64,000 nucleotides of DNA from assembly GCA_029891385.1 (NCBI GenBank), contig CM057231.1, forward strand, positions 63,471,103 through 63,535,102. Direction: 5' to 3'. Source of the DNA: Erythroxylum novogranatense. Lineage: Eukaryota; Streptophyta; Magnoliopsida; Malpighiales; Erythroxylaceae. Under the pieces are notes generated by a model. It made no database searches, had not been told where the DNA came from, and saw only the letters and a program-made list of their open reading frames with translations. Shown here piece by piece: positions 22,301-32,998 of the stretch (the stretch's first letter is position 1; every line of letters starts with the position of its first letter). A program made the translations under genes and the position numbers.

Positions 22301-24686
22301 AATTTCACATATTGTATCATCTTCTTGGTTTTTCAAACGTAAACAATAATTTTTCCAAACATTTTTCATTCTTGATTTCTCAAAACTTCATACAAAACTT
22401 ATAATTCAAAGTATAAATACATCACTCACCTCAATTCCATGCTAGAATCTTGATCCATACTTCAATTTCTCCAAAGCTTCCTTCTTTCATCCAATTAAAA
22501 ATTTCCTAAACCATAAACATAAAAAATCAACATCATAAACATAAAAATTCTCAAAATTAACTGTAGGAAACCCAATTCCATCATATTTCTAAGCTTTCTA
22601 AAGCATCAATTTTCAAAAACCCCAAATCCTAAAAATTGGGCATAAACCCAAATCACAATAATCCAAAATTAATCAATCTAAACCATGCTATCACTAAAAT
22701 TGAACTTAACAAACCTCAACCCATACCATTTTCCATTATTTCCAAACCAAAATTCATCAAATCTCAACTTAGAAGCTGTCAACCTTACCTCTCTCTCTAC
22801 CATTTTCGACATCTCCAAGCTTGAAATGAACTTTCATCATCTTCCTTCCATTCCTCTTGAACCATCTCGAAAAACCCCTTGGAACCCATAAAACCGACAC
22901 CTTATCGGCTCCTCTTCTTCTCCTTCTCATCTCACCATCGATTCTCCACTCTTCTCTCCCTCTCTTTCTTATTTCGTTTTCTTTCTTCCATTTTTGTCCT
23001 ATTTTTATGGGTTGCTGGACACAAAAACGACAGCCCCTTGTCTTTCTATGCCAGGTCATTAAATGGTAGGTAAAAGACCAATTTGCCCTTCTCTTATTAG
23101 CCTATTTCCAAGTTTGCCCCTTCACTTCCATTTGAAAACTCTGATACCTTGCGTCCAGAATTTGAGCAGCTAAACGAAATAATTTGGATAAACTTTTTTC
23201 TTGAAAATTGTTCCTCTCGATTTTACGAATCCAACGCCACTGACGGCGCTCAATTCGGATCTAAAACGAAGAAGTTATGGCCGAAATACTAACTAACCTG
23301 CACAAAATCCGAAACTGAACTTTAACATAACTTCAGTCCAGAATTTGACAATCTTAGGGATGAAATTAAATTTAGATCCCTTCACATGATTTGTAGCCCC
23401 ATATCTTAAATTTATTTTCCCTCAAGAATCAACTCAATCGGAGTTCTATAACTCCCGAAAGTCTCAAAATACTGAACCATGTTCAGAAAATTATCCAACT
23501 TATAACCCATAACCCATCTCTTACTTTGGTTCAATCAATCTCTTTCCATTTAATCTCCTAAAAATCATAAATCTTCATAAAAAAATGAAAGTAATTGTCT
23601 TAGGAATTTAACGCTTTAAGAATCGAGTTAATCGGATGTCGATTGAAGGAATTATAACAAAAGATTGCAAAAGGGTTGAGTTCGACAAAATTTTCAAAAC
23701 CTTAAATACCCACTTATAACTGAATTTTTCAAAAATCATATCTCTTAATTCCGAACTCAGAATTTGACGAATTTGGTGTCTATGGAAAGGTAAAAGGAAG
23801 CTCTACAACTTCACTGAAGAACAGAAAATCCAATTGGCTTCCAAAGAAGTCAAATTTCCACTCAAAGATTACGTCGTAATCGACTTTTCCTAAACAACTT
23901 CCAATTTTAATCGCTCATAACTCCTTGCCCGATCTCGAAAAATTACATACTTTAGGCGTCGGAAAGATCGAAATACAAGCTCCAACTTTCATTAAGACCA
24001 CTTATTCCAATTCAGACTAAATCCATACGACGAGTGGCCTCAAGTATAGCGCATGCAAATCTATACTTATTAACATTTTCAAAACAAAGCATATCTTCTG
24101 AAAATCATATCTCCCAATCCCGACATCGAAAAATAGCAAACTTTATGTCCACGAAAAGCTCTCGACAGAGGCTACAAATTTCAAGTTGATCATTTTCTCG
24201 AATTTGACCTAAATCAAAAAGTCAACTTTTTACCCTAAAAGTCATACTTCTAAGCCAACTTTGACTGATCATAACTCTCACTCCCGATATCGAAAAATAT
24301 CAAACTTTATGTCTACGAAAAGCTCTTGACATAAACTACAAGTTTCCAGAAGACAATTTTCTCAAATTTTGCCTCAAACAAAAGTCAACTCTTAAGTCAA
24401 ACATTCTCTCTCCAAAAAGTCAAACTTTCTAAATTCTTCAAATTTTCACACTTTTTCTTTTTAATTCTTGCTATTTAACTTCATTTCAATCAACTCATCC
24501 ACTTTCCTCTCATAATCCATATAAGTTCACTCAAATATCAAAGTCCTCAAAATTAAACAATTCATTTCTCATAAATTTTCTTAATTTCATCAAATTTTCT
24601 TAAATTCATAAATTGTCTCACCAATTTCTTTCTCATTTAAAATCATTTTAATATTCTAATTTTCACCAAAAATTCGGGGTCCAACA
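19393..24686 (-). mobile_element. Solo LTR of Tekay family C (5.3 kb)
   Basis: It reads TGTTGGGACC at the left and GGGGTCCAACA at the right, flanked by TCAAG (19388-19392) and TCAAT (24687-24691), a target duplication with one mismatch. It has no coding interior. Its sequence matches the 3' LTR of element C' (58385-63414), including the conserved CTCCTGCTCGA and hairpin region. C' has a pol end next to its right terminus, so the orientation here is minus. The short frames inside (for example 22769-23059) are not genes. It is a product of LTR-LTR recombination. Confidence 0.88.
20266..20298 (-). promoter_or_regulatory. TATA-like box plus stem-loop, solo LTR C
   Basis: On the minus strand AATAAATA (20298-20291) is followed after 11 bp by AGCTC/GAGCT arms (20279-20275 and 20270-20266) around a 4-base loop. 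It matches the same arrangement in Tekay LTRs A, D and C'. Confidence 0.5.
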
Positions 24687-25077
24687 TCAATTTTACAAGA
24701 CTTTGAATCATGCATGTTATGTGGGTTTGTGGTAGTCCTCGAGAGCCGCCACGTGCACGTTGACCCATGAAAAGGCTTCTTTCGCTTTTGCTAGTGTACG
24801 GAGCTCCCCACAAGGACTCCTCAAGAAACTACGACTACAGGACCATTTCGATGGAAATGTGTAGTGCGTCATGAACCCGGACTAACCCAAACCATTATGC
24901 TATGCTTATGTGTTTATGAATTGTTATCATGTTCGTGCATACATGTTTGAATTCTACTTATGAATTCTTTATAAATCAAGCATTTCGAGATGATGATTTT
25001 CGCATGCTCAATTGCTATGATTTCAAAGAGTACCACAACAATGAGTTATTTTAGAATAATTTTGCTTATTTCTATAT

Positions 25078-25108
25078 TATAAATGTGTTCCCACGAGCTT
25101 TATAGCTC
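25078..25108 (+). promoter_or_regulatory. TATA-like box plus stem-loop, LTR A1
   Basis: TATAAAT at 25078-25084 is followed after 10 bp by GAGCT (25095-25099), loop TTAT and AGCTC (25104-25108), then CACCCC. The same arrangement occurs in LTR A2 at 49918-49948. Confidence 0.55.
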
Positions 25109-25494
25109 ACCCCCTTTACCCTCCCCATTCAGGTGACGAGCAAGAGATCGAGTAAGTCAAGGGTTATGGCATCACTCCGATTTATTATGTTTGTGTATTT
25201 TTCAAGATGTACTTTTGGAAGTCAAGGCTTTAGTTTCATTTCAAGTTTTATTGTTTCAAGTATATTTTGTATTTTTGACTCTTGAACTCAAAAGTTGTAA
25301 TTTGGTTTGAAATGTTATTAAAGCTTTGTAAAACTCATCTTTTTGATATTAATGAGATATGGATGTTTTTGTTCCAAATCTTTGCATCTAATCATTTAGA
25401 AGTTTGTTGAGTGTATATTGTTAAGTTTTGGGATGGGTTGATTTAATAAAATGAGAGAAAGTTTCAGGTTTGTTCACTGTGAGCCGAAGGAGGT

Positions 25495-25640
25495 CTTCAT
25501 CACGACGAGGTCGCATGTTCACCGCGGCGAAGCCGCATGTTAGGTTCACCGCAGCGAGGGCTTACTTGCTCGCCGCGGTGTAGTTAGCCGAGAGGGTTCG
25601 CTGTGGCGAGACATCTCACGCTGCGGCGACGCCCCCTTGT
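25495..25640. repeat. GC-rich palindrome cluster, LTR A1
   Basis: Variants of a 16-bp palindrome, consensus about GTTCGCCGCGGCGAAC, repeat every 25-35 bp. Examples are TTCACCGCGGCGAAG, TCACCGCAGCGAGG, CTCGCCGCGGTGTAG and TTCGCTGTGGCGAGA. They stand out in an otherwise AT-rich LTR. Confidence 0.7.
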
Positions 25641-26105
25641 GCTTCCGAGGGAGTCCTTCCTTCTTCTAATTTATATGTTTCAACTCCAAGGTGTAGCGCC
25701 CCCTTACCGTAGAGTATACACCGGGACGCCCGTAAGTCATACCGATACATACCCTACGATGAGGGTGCACTACGATACGATACGATCACTTCTAATATAA
25801 CCTCATGGCATCAATAATAATAAAGCAGTATGATTATATTCACTAAATTTTAAAAACCAAAAGGTAACCTTCATTTCAATTCATAAAACCCTAAATACAA
25901 CATCCGGTCATTTTTACAACTGAACAAGTCCAAAATAGACAGTAATAACTCTTATCTAGGTCATCCTCAAAATATCCCAAAGGATCCCTAGCTGACCGAC
26001 CAGTGGGCCATGCTCCTCTAAGCAAGCACACACAGCAGAAAAGTCTCAAAACACAGAGCTAGGAGTCACACTACCGCTGTCCTGAAAAATAGTCACAATT
26101 TGGGT

Positions 26106-26120
26106 GAGTTTGCGAAACTC
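26106..26120 (-). promoter_or_regulatory. Stem-loop in LTR B (3' copy)
   Basis: GAGTTT-GCG-AAACTC forms a perfect 6-bp stem at the position equivalent to the GAGCT/AGCTC hairpin of other Tekay LTRs. The sequence differs but pairing is kept. I see no TATA box beside it. The 5' LTR copy at 33409-33422 keeps GAGTT/AACTC. Confidence 0.45.
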
Positions 26121-26997
26121 AATGAGTAACCATCATCGATGGTTCACTCAATTCATGCATTACGCAGAATTGCGTACAAGGCAACACATATCATATTTAG
26201 AATCATAATTCAGAAGTTCATAAAACCATAATCACACATTTGCATTTAATCCTATTTCAAACTCACAACACAATCACAGACTCACAGCACAATCGTAGAC
26301 TGAATGCATAATGATTTCCATTTCATTTTAGCGTTGTGACTGGGCATCAGAATTATCCCATTTCTGTGCACATTACACTTCACTCAGAAATCGCGTTTTC
26401 GGGGGTAGGAGAGCCCTCTGGGTATGCACTACTGCCCACGCGCACTAGGGATAGGAGAGCCCTCCGGGTATGCACTAATCCCTTTTCACTTATCACAATA
26501 GACGAGCTTGTAGCTCAATCGGATCGAAATGTGCTCCACCACAACCGATTCTTGATTTCTATTCATACCTAGCATGCGATCACAATTCTCAAAACATATT
26601 TCATACGAATCATTTACTCGAATCACGAGATAGTTACACATAAAGCATATAACACATCGAGATTGAGAAACCAACTAGGTTACTCACCTCTAAACTTCCG
26701 AAGCTACTTGCGGAAGTCTCGATTCGTCGGAGAACGACGCTCCACTTGAGCCTCTATCAAAATCAGAACATTCGAATATTACTAAATTGACCAATTTCCA
26801 TAATCAAATATGCAAATATACCAAATAATGTACGTACTATGCACGTTATTACATTTAAACACAGATCCAATTTCCGATCTTATATTCTAAATCCAATTCA
26901 AAATCTCTAAATTGAAATCCATTCATATCTAATTGCATCATCAAATTCCTAATTCTCCATTTTCAAAAACCTAGAAATCCAATTTTCCCAAATAAGC

Positions 26998-27175
26998 ATT
27001 CCTCGCCGCGGCGTGCCTCGTTTCGCCGGGCGAAACACGCTGCTTCGACGGCGCATGCGATCGCGACGTCGCGACGCTGGCCGTCCACGCTCGCCGCGGC
27101 ACGCCATCCGCGCTCGTCGCGACATGCGAACGAAAAATTCGCTTCGCCATGGCGTGTTCTTCGTCTTGGCGGTAT
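26998..27175. repeat. GC-rich palindrome cluster, LTR B (3' copy)
   Basis: Units such as CCTCGCCGCGGCGTGCC, TTTCGCCGGGCGAAAC, CGACGTCGCGACG and CTCGCCGCGGCACGCC follow each other inside an AT-rich LTR. The 5' LTR copy (34305-34450) is shorter and more altered. Confidence 0.65.
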
Positions 27176-28368
27176 GATGATCACAACAACGCCTTTAAAA
27201 CCCAGAAATTCCCAGATTTCTCAGATTCTAATCCACTTATATCAGTCCAAAACACTTCTAAACAACTATATACACTATACTCACATCATTTCTAACCTTA
27301 AATCCATCATTTATGCATAAATCATGAAATACCCAAATCAGAATCAACATTTTACCTAAAACCTATATCATCCGAAACTTTCTAACTCTTACACAATTAA
27401 TCACTTAATTTCATACTTCAATCAAAATATTAAACACATAAATAAGTTACAACTTACTTGATTAAGCTTTAAACTTTTCAAATCACCAAGAAAATCCAAA
27501 TCTCAAGCTATCGACACCCACGGCAACTCCCAAACCAAAACTCATCTTCATCCTCTCTAATGCCACACTAAATGATAGATTCAAGGATGAAGGAGGAAGA
27601 ACTAGCAAGAAGAGAACACTCGAGAGAGAAATCACGATGGAGGAAGAAGAAATCTTGAAGCTTTTCTCTCAAAACAAGCAAATATCGTGGATCATCGATT
27701 TCAAAGGCATAGGTTTAAATACTAAGACTTGATAAGGCTTGTTTGGCAATTTATTGCCACAAGCCCAATTCGAACAACCTCTATCAATTTCAATTTCTAA
27801 TTTCTCCAATTCCAATGGTTCATACCTTAATTCCTCAAATCATATTTCAAATTATTTCATATCAATTGTCAATCAAATTGAACCGAATCATAATTAATCC
27901 GTAGCTGAACCATTTTCGGTTAAGACCTAATACTCGAAAATTCTAGAAAATTCCTATAATTCCACAAAATAGTAAACCTCTAATTATATACTCAAATCTC
28001 AAATTCTCAATCTCTATATTCAGTTTTATCACTTGAATGCACAAATCAAAGTACGATTAACCTTAAAATAACAAACTCTCCAATCTCATAAATCCCACTC
28101 TAAAATATCAAATTCACTAATCAAAACACAATTTACCTTAAATCATAAATTTTCCAATTCACAAATCAAAGCAAACTTAACCTTAATCACAAAGTCTCCA
28201 ATGTCATAAACGAGTCGGAATTCTGTCATACATGCATGTACATACATATGTTGATGCAACACTGAACATTTATCAATGACGTGGAGGCTACAAATACACA
28301 TACAGAATACGTATACATAATACATATGAGGTGAACTGTACCCATCCCATCGGTGACGGGATGTTACA

Positions 28369-28382
28369 ATTCTCCCCTCCTA
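28369..28382 (-). promoter_or_regulatory. Polypurine tract of element B
   Basis: On the minus strand AGGAGGGGAGAATT directly precedes the 3' LTR start TGTAACATC. Confidence 0.75.
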
Positions 28383-28463
28383 ACAAAAATTTTGTCCCAA
28401 AATTTTCTTACCTGACTGATCGAACAAGTGAGGATACTGCCTCCTCACGTGCTCCTCAGTCTC

Positions 28464-29292
28464 TCAAGTTGCCTCCTCTAATGAGTGGTTCTTCCAAGGG
28501 ACTTTCACCAATGGAATCACCCTGCTCTGCAACTGCTTGACCCGCAATTCAATAATCTGCACCGGCTCCTCCACATAACTCAGATCACTGGCTATCTCAA
28601 TCTCTTGAGCCGGAATCACATGAGTCGGGTTAGATCGATATCTCCGGAGCATACTCACGTGAAACACATCGTGCAACTGGGACATCTCACTCGGCAAAGC
28701 TAATCTGTAGGCCAACGGTCCAATCCTCTCGGTAATCTCATATGGACCGATATATCGAGGACTCAACTTGCCTTTACGGCCAAATCTGAGAACTCCTCTC
28801 CACGGAGACACTCTGAGGAACACTCTATCTCCCACAGCATACTCCATCTCTCTCCGATGCTGATCCACGTAACTCTTACTCACATCTGAGCCGCTTAATG
28901 CGACTCAGATCAGTATACCTTATCTCTCGTGTCTGGATCATTTCGGGACCCTCTAACATCCTCATACCCTTTTCATCCCAGTAAAGAGGGGATCTGCATG
29001 GACGTCCATACAACGCCTCATACGGTGCCATACCAATGCTACCCTGGTACTGATTATTATAAGCAAACTCTACCAGAGGCAAATACTGATCCCATGCACA
29101 TCGGAACTCCAATACACAGGCTCTCAACATATCCTCAACAGTATGAATAATCCTCTCACTCTGCCCATCCGTCTGAGGATGAAACGCTGTGCCGAAGTTC
29201 AATCTCGTCCCCATAGCTAACTGCAAACTGCTCCAGAACCTCGAAGTAAACCTGGGATCCCTATCCGATACTATCGATCTTTGGGATCCCAT
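28464..29292 (-). pseudogene. pol: Integrase core end and chromodomain-like tail, element B
   Basis: This is the C-terminal end of pol. The frame 29292-28876 contains S-D-R-D-P-R-F-T-S with a catalytic aspartate, then H-P-Q-T-D-G-Q-S-E-R with the catalytic glutamate, then P-Y-E-A-L-Y-G-R. After a shift, 28883-28464 gives the G-K-L-S-P-R-Y-I-G-P-Y-E-I stretch, D-V-F-H-V-S-M-L-R-R-Y, and a chromodomain-like end with V-K-V-P-W-K-N-H. The chromodomain targets new insertions to marked chromatin in this family. The frame runs on to a stop close to the 3' LTR. Confidence 0.9.
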
Positions 29293-29318
29293 GCGATCCT
29301 ACAATCTCGCCACATACT

Positions 29319-29573
29319 TCAGGGGTGGTCGAGGGTATGGCTCTCCCTCACTGGCAAGAAGTGAGCCGATTTAGTCAACCGGTCCACTATGACCCAGATA
29401 GCATCACACTGCCTCGGTGTCCTAGGCAACCTCATAATAAAATTCATCGTAATGCGCTCCCATTTCCACTCCGGAATGGGTAACGAATGCAATCTCCCAA
29501 TCGGGCTGGTGCTCGGCCTTAACTCGCCGCACGTCGGACCTCGAGAAATAAACTCCGCTACATGCCTCTTCAT
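29319..29573 (-). pseudogene. pol: Integrase N-terminal core, element B
   Basis: It contains I-P-E-W-K-W-E-R-I-T-M-N-F-I and I-V-D-R-L-T-K-S-A-H-F, the start of the integrase catalytic core. The usual first catalytic aspartate (T-M-D-F) reads asparagine here. The preceding zinc-finger C-x2-C pair is damaged (only T-C-G is left). It is in the same frame as the upstream RNase H/zinc-finger piece, separated by one stop. Confidence 0.85.
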
Positions 29574-29582
29574 ACCTGGCCA

Positions 29583-30423
29583 CTAGAAATGCAACTTAAG
29601 AGTGCGATACATCTTGGTGACACCAGGATGCATGGCAGAAGCAGCCAAATGAGCCTCCTCCAAGATCTCACGCCTCAGATCCTCCACATCAGGAACACAC
29701 AGCCTCTGACCCATCCAGAAAGTACCATCTCTCAGCTCAAAATCAGACTGCCATCCTGATCTAACTCTATCCATCAATCTCCCTAATGCTGGATCCCAAT
29801 CCTGAACTCTCCTGATCCGATCATGCAATACCGGCCTGAGCCTCAAAGTCGCAATCAGAGCTCTATGCTGACTCAAATCCATCCGCACATTAAGAGCTCT
29901 TAACTGAACCAAGCACGGCAACCTCGAAACACGAATCAGCCGCACTACCATCGATCTCCTACTCAATGCATCGGCCACTACATTAGCCTTCCACAGGTGG
30001 TACTCGATAGTGCGATCGTAGTCCTTAAGCAACTCTAACCATCTCCTCGCCTTCAGTTCAGCTCTCACGACTCAACAAATATCTCAAACTCTTATGATCG
30101 GTGAAGATCTGGAATGTCTCCCCATACAAATAATGTCTCCAGATCTTCAGAGCAAACACCACTACTGCTAACTCCAAGTCATGCACAAGTTAATTAATCT
30201 CATGGGCTCTCAACTGTCTTGATGCATATGCTATAACTCTCCCATGCTGCATCAAGACACGGCTAAACCTGCTGCGAAGCATCATCAGTAAACCTCGAAA
30301 CCTCCACGCCCAGATGGCGGGGCTAACACCGCGCCAGTAGTCAACCGATGTATCAACTCCTCGAAACTCCTCGGCACTCATCATCCCATCTGAAGGCCAC
30401 ACTCTTCCTCGAAGTCTTGTCAA
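29583..30423 (-). pseudogene. pol: RNase H and integrase zinc-finger region, element B
   Basis: The frame 30423-30190 ends with the RNase H motif V-I-A-Y-A-S-R-Q-L. After about 120 bp with a shift, 30068-29583 continues with R-R-W-L-E-L-L-K-D-Y-D, the N-V-V-A-D-A-L-S-R motif ending RNase H, and then the integrase linker with R-L-C-V-P-D and H-P-G-V-T-K-M-Y. Stop and shift positions differ from those of element A. Confidence 0.87.
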
Positions 30424-30432
30424 AGGCGGAGA

Positions 30433-31395
30433 TCACGAGAAACCCCTCGACAAACCTCCGTAATATCCCTTGTCTGAGGAAACTCCTCGGCTCGACACGT
30501 TCCTCGGAATCTCCCAACTCCTCACTGCCTCAATCTTGTGAGGATCCACCCGGATACCCTCACCAGACACGATGTGGCCTAGGAAAATCACCTCGTCCAG
30601 CCAAAATTCACACTTAGTGAATTTAGCATACAACTGCCTATCTCTCCTAATCTGCAGCACTATCCTCAGATGCTCCGCATGCTCCTATCTAGACCTCGAA
30701 TACACCAAAATATCATCGATGAATACGATCACAAACTGATCCAGGTATGGCTGAAAGACCCTATTCATCAAAGCCATGAAGGCTGCCGGGGCATTAGTCA
30801 ACCCAAACGGCATCACTAAGAACTCGTAATGCCCATACCTGCTCCTGAAAGCACTCTTAGGCACATCGGCCTCTGCGATCCTCAACTGATAGTAACCGGA
30901 CCTCAAATCTAACTTGGTAAACACCTGAGCTCCCTGCAACTGATCAAATAGATCATCGATCCTAGGTAGTGGGTACTTATTCTTAACAGTAACCCGATTA
31001 AGCTGCCTATAATCGATGCAAAGCCTCATAGTCCCATCCTTCTTCTTCACAAATAACACCGGAGCTCCCCATGGTGAAACACTGGGCCTGATAAATCCCT
31101 TATCCAACAACTCCTGCAGCTGAACCTTAAGCTCCCTCAATTCCACCGGTGCCATCTTATACGGAGGTATCGATATAGGAGCGGTACCTAGAACGAGGTC
31201 AATCTCGAACTCCGTCTCCCGATCCGTCGACAAACCCAGTAACTCCTCGAGAAATACATCCGGAAACTCTCTGATCACAGGGACATCCTGCAGACTCTGC
31301 TGCACTCTAGAATCCACCACATGCGCCAAATAGGCCTCACAGCCACCTCTCATCAACCGCAGAGCACTCAGAAATGAAATCATCCTGGCTGACAC
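30433..31395 (-). pseudogene. pol: Reverse transcriptase, element B
   Basis: This piece of pol contains [10 protein letters not shown], then [20 protein letters not shown], and an intact catalytic motif F-I-D-D-I-L-V-Y-S at about 30700. A stop at 30685-30687 interrupts the frame just after. The same frame continues at 30660-30433 with K-C-E-F-W and F-L-G-H-I-V-S. It is the best-preserved RT in the window and shares its domain order with element A. Confidence 0.92.
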
Positions 31396-31410
31396 TGCCT
31401 GACTAATACC

Positions 31411-32052
31411 TCAAAAAATAGCCCTAGGCTGACCAGGAGACTCTAACACAACCTCCTTGGTATAACAATCCATAATCACCCTATGGGCAGTGAGCCAGTC
31501 CATCCCCAAAATTAAATCAATCTCTCGAAGGGGCAACACAATCAGGTCTGCACTCAGCTCCGACTGATCAATCAAAATCAGACACTCCTTGCAGACCTCT
31601 CCTAAAACTGTGGTACTACCCAAAGGTGTACTCACCTGCAACCCACACTGAAGCATCTCCCTATGCACATGCAATCTACATGCCACATACGGTGCAATAA
31701 ATGAATGTGTGGACCCTGGATCTATCAATGCAAACACCTCAATGCCAGAGATCAGAAGGAAACCTGCAACCACATCTGGAGAGTCCTGGGCCTCCTGCCT
31801 GGTCATAGCGTAGACCCTGGCCTGGGACTGCGGCCGACTACCCCGACTCTCAGACCCCACAAAAGAATCTCCAGCTCTACCCCAGGCTCTACCTCTGCCC
31901 CTGAATCCAGGTCCACCATCGCGACTCTGCTGCACTGTCGTGCTACTACCAGCTCTCCCACTCAAGGCGGTCGAGCTCCTAGAATCTACGGGCAGTCGGA
32001 TCGATGCTCCATCGAGCCACATCTCAAACAAGCTCCAGTGAACCTCCAGCAC
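31411..32052 (-). pseudogene. Aspartic protease, element B
   Basis: The protease active site reads I-D-P-G-S-T-H-S-F-I, the D-x-G-S form usual in Tekay elements. It is followed by L-P-L-R-E-I-D-L-I-L-G-M-D-W-L, the flap and I-L-G-M-D motif. The frame overlaps the zinc-knuckle frame (32270-31986) by a shift, and it is in the same frame as RT, separated by a stop. Confidence 0.9.
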
Positions 32053-32900
32053 TCCCCACTATGCCTCCTCTCACAAAAATCACACAACGGAGGAAGCTGG
32101 CCGAAGCCTCTACCACTGCCACTGCTACCCGATTGACCAAATCGCCTCTCGACTGAACTAGATCGCTGGGACCTCCTAAAATCAGGAGCTGCCTGGCGTG
32201 CGCTAAAGCTCTTACCAGAGTCGCCACGACTATCATCGGATCTCTTGCTCGAGATCCTGACCAACCTCAACTCGACTCGCCTCGAAAGTCGCTCGATCCT
32301 AACGATGGTGACCTCGGCTCCACAAAGGTACCCATATCGTAGGGCTAACTCAGTGCGAATCTCGATTCAGCCATCCTCGAATCTCGGCACCTATCTCGCC
32401 TCGGAGGAAATCAAAGCAGATGCATCTGTGACAACTCATTGAACTGACCTCATAGTCGGCCACTGCCAAAGACCCCTGTCTAGAAACTCCTGCATCTTCA
32501 TCTCCATGTAAACCTTGGGCGTATAGTTATCCCGAAAAGCTCTCAGAAAATACGCCCAAGTCAGAACACAGGGTCTGGTGGAACTACCCGGAATAGTCTT
32601 CCACCACTGATACGCTGGACCCTGAAGCAAAGAGACAACATAGTCGAAACGCTCCTCAGGGTCACAATCCATCTGATCAAGGACTCGCTCGGTCATCTCC
32701 AACCAACCCTCAACCTCAGCAAGGTCGTCTTGCCATAAAACCGACCCCCACACGCAGAACGATCATACCTCCGTTCCCGTCTCATGGGAACCACAGGAGG
32801 CTGCTGCTCATACAAAGGCACAGATGACTCTCTACTAGCTCCTACTGATCCTTGGTCAGCTGAGTGATCTACCTGATCACCAAAGACGGATGACCTACAA
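31986..32900 (-). pseudogene. gag: gag, element B
   Basis: The frame 32753-32436 shows the retrotransposon gag core with W-L-E-M-T-E-R-V-L, Q-G-P-A-Y-Q-W-W and F-R-D-N-Y. The same frame resumes at 32270-31986 with a basic, glycine/serine-rich linker and a zinc knuckle C-L-R-C-G-S-M-E-H-R-S-D-C (C-x2-C-x4-H-x4-C). A second cysteine-rich stretch (L-C-D-F-C) precedes it. The N-terminal part up to about 32900 is damaged and its start cannot be fixed. Confidence 0.85.
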
Positions 32901-32983
32901 CAAAATCACAATTCCGATCAATTTCTTGCTTTTCTAACAAAAATCAAGCCTAAAATACTCTATGCCCAAAGATGCCAAACCAT

Positions 32984-32997
32984 GCTCGATACCACCA
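32984..32997 (-). promoter_or_regulatory. Primer-binding site of element B
   Basis: On the minus strand TGGTGGTATCGAGC follows the 5' LTR. TGGTATC-GAGC is one base short of the initiator-Met tRNA site TGGTATCAGAGC. Confidence 0.75.
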
Positions 32998-32998
32998 A

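Larger units (their letters stand above)
24692..25691 (+). repeat. Element A 5' LTR, segment 2
   Basis: It continues LTR A exactly where 49513 in the 3' LTR continues, from TTTACAAGACTTTG. It carries the TATA-like box and stem-loop (25078-25108) and a palindrome cluster (25495-25640). It is split at 25692 by element B, with CAAGG at 25687-25691 as the left target copy. Confidence 0.92.
25692..28368 (-). repeat. 3' LTR of element B
   Basis: It is 2677 bp and aligns with 32999-35666. It contains a hairpin (26106-26120) and a GC-rich palindrome cluster (26998-27175). The open frames inside it are not genes. Confidence 0.92.

Noticed and set aside
22769..23073. Overlapping frames on both strands
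   Set aside because: They are inside solo LTR C, low complexity, and have no recognisable domain.
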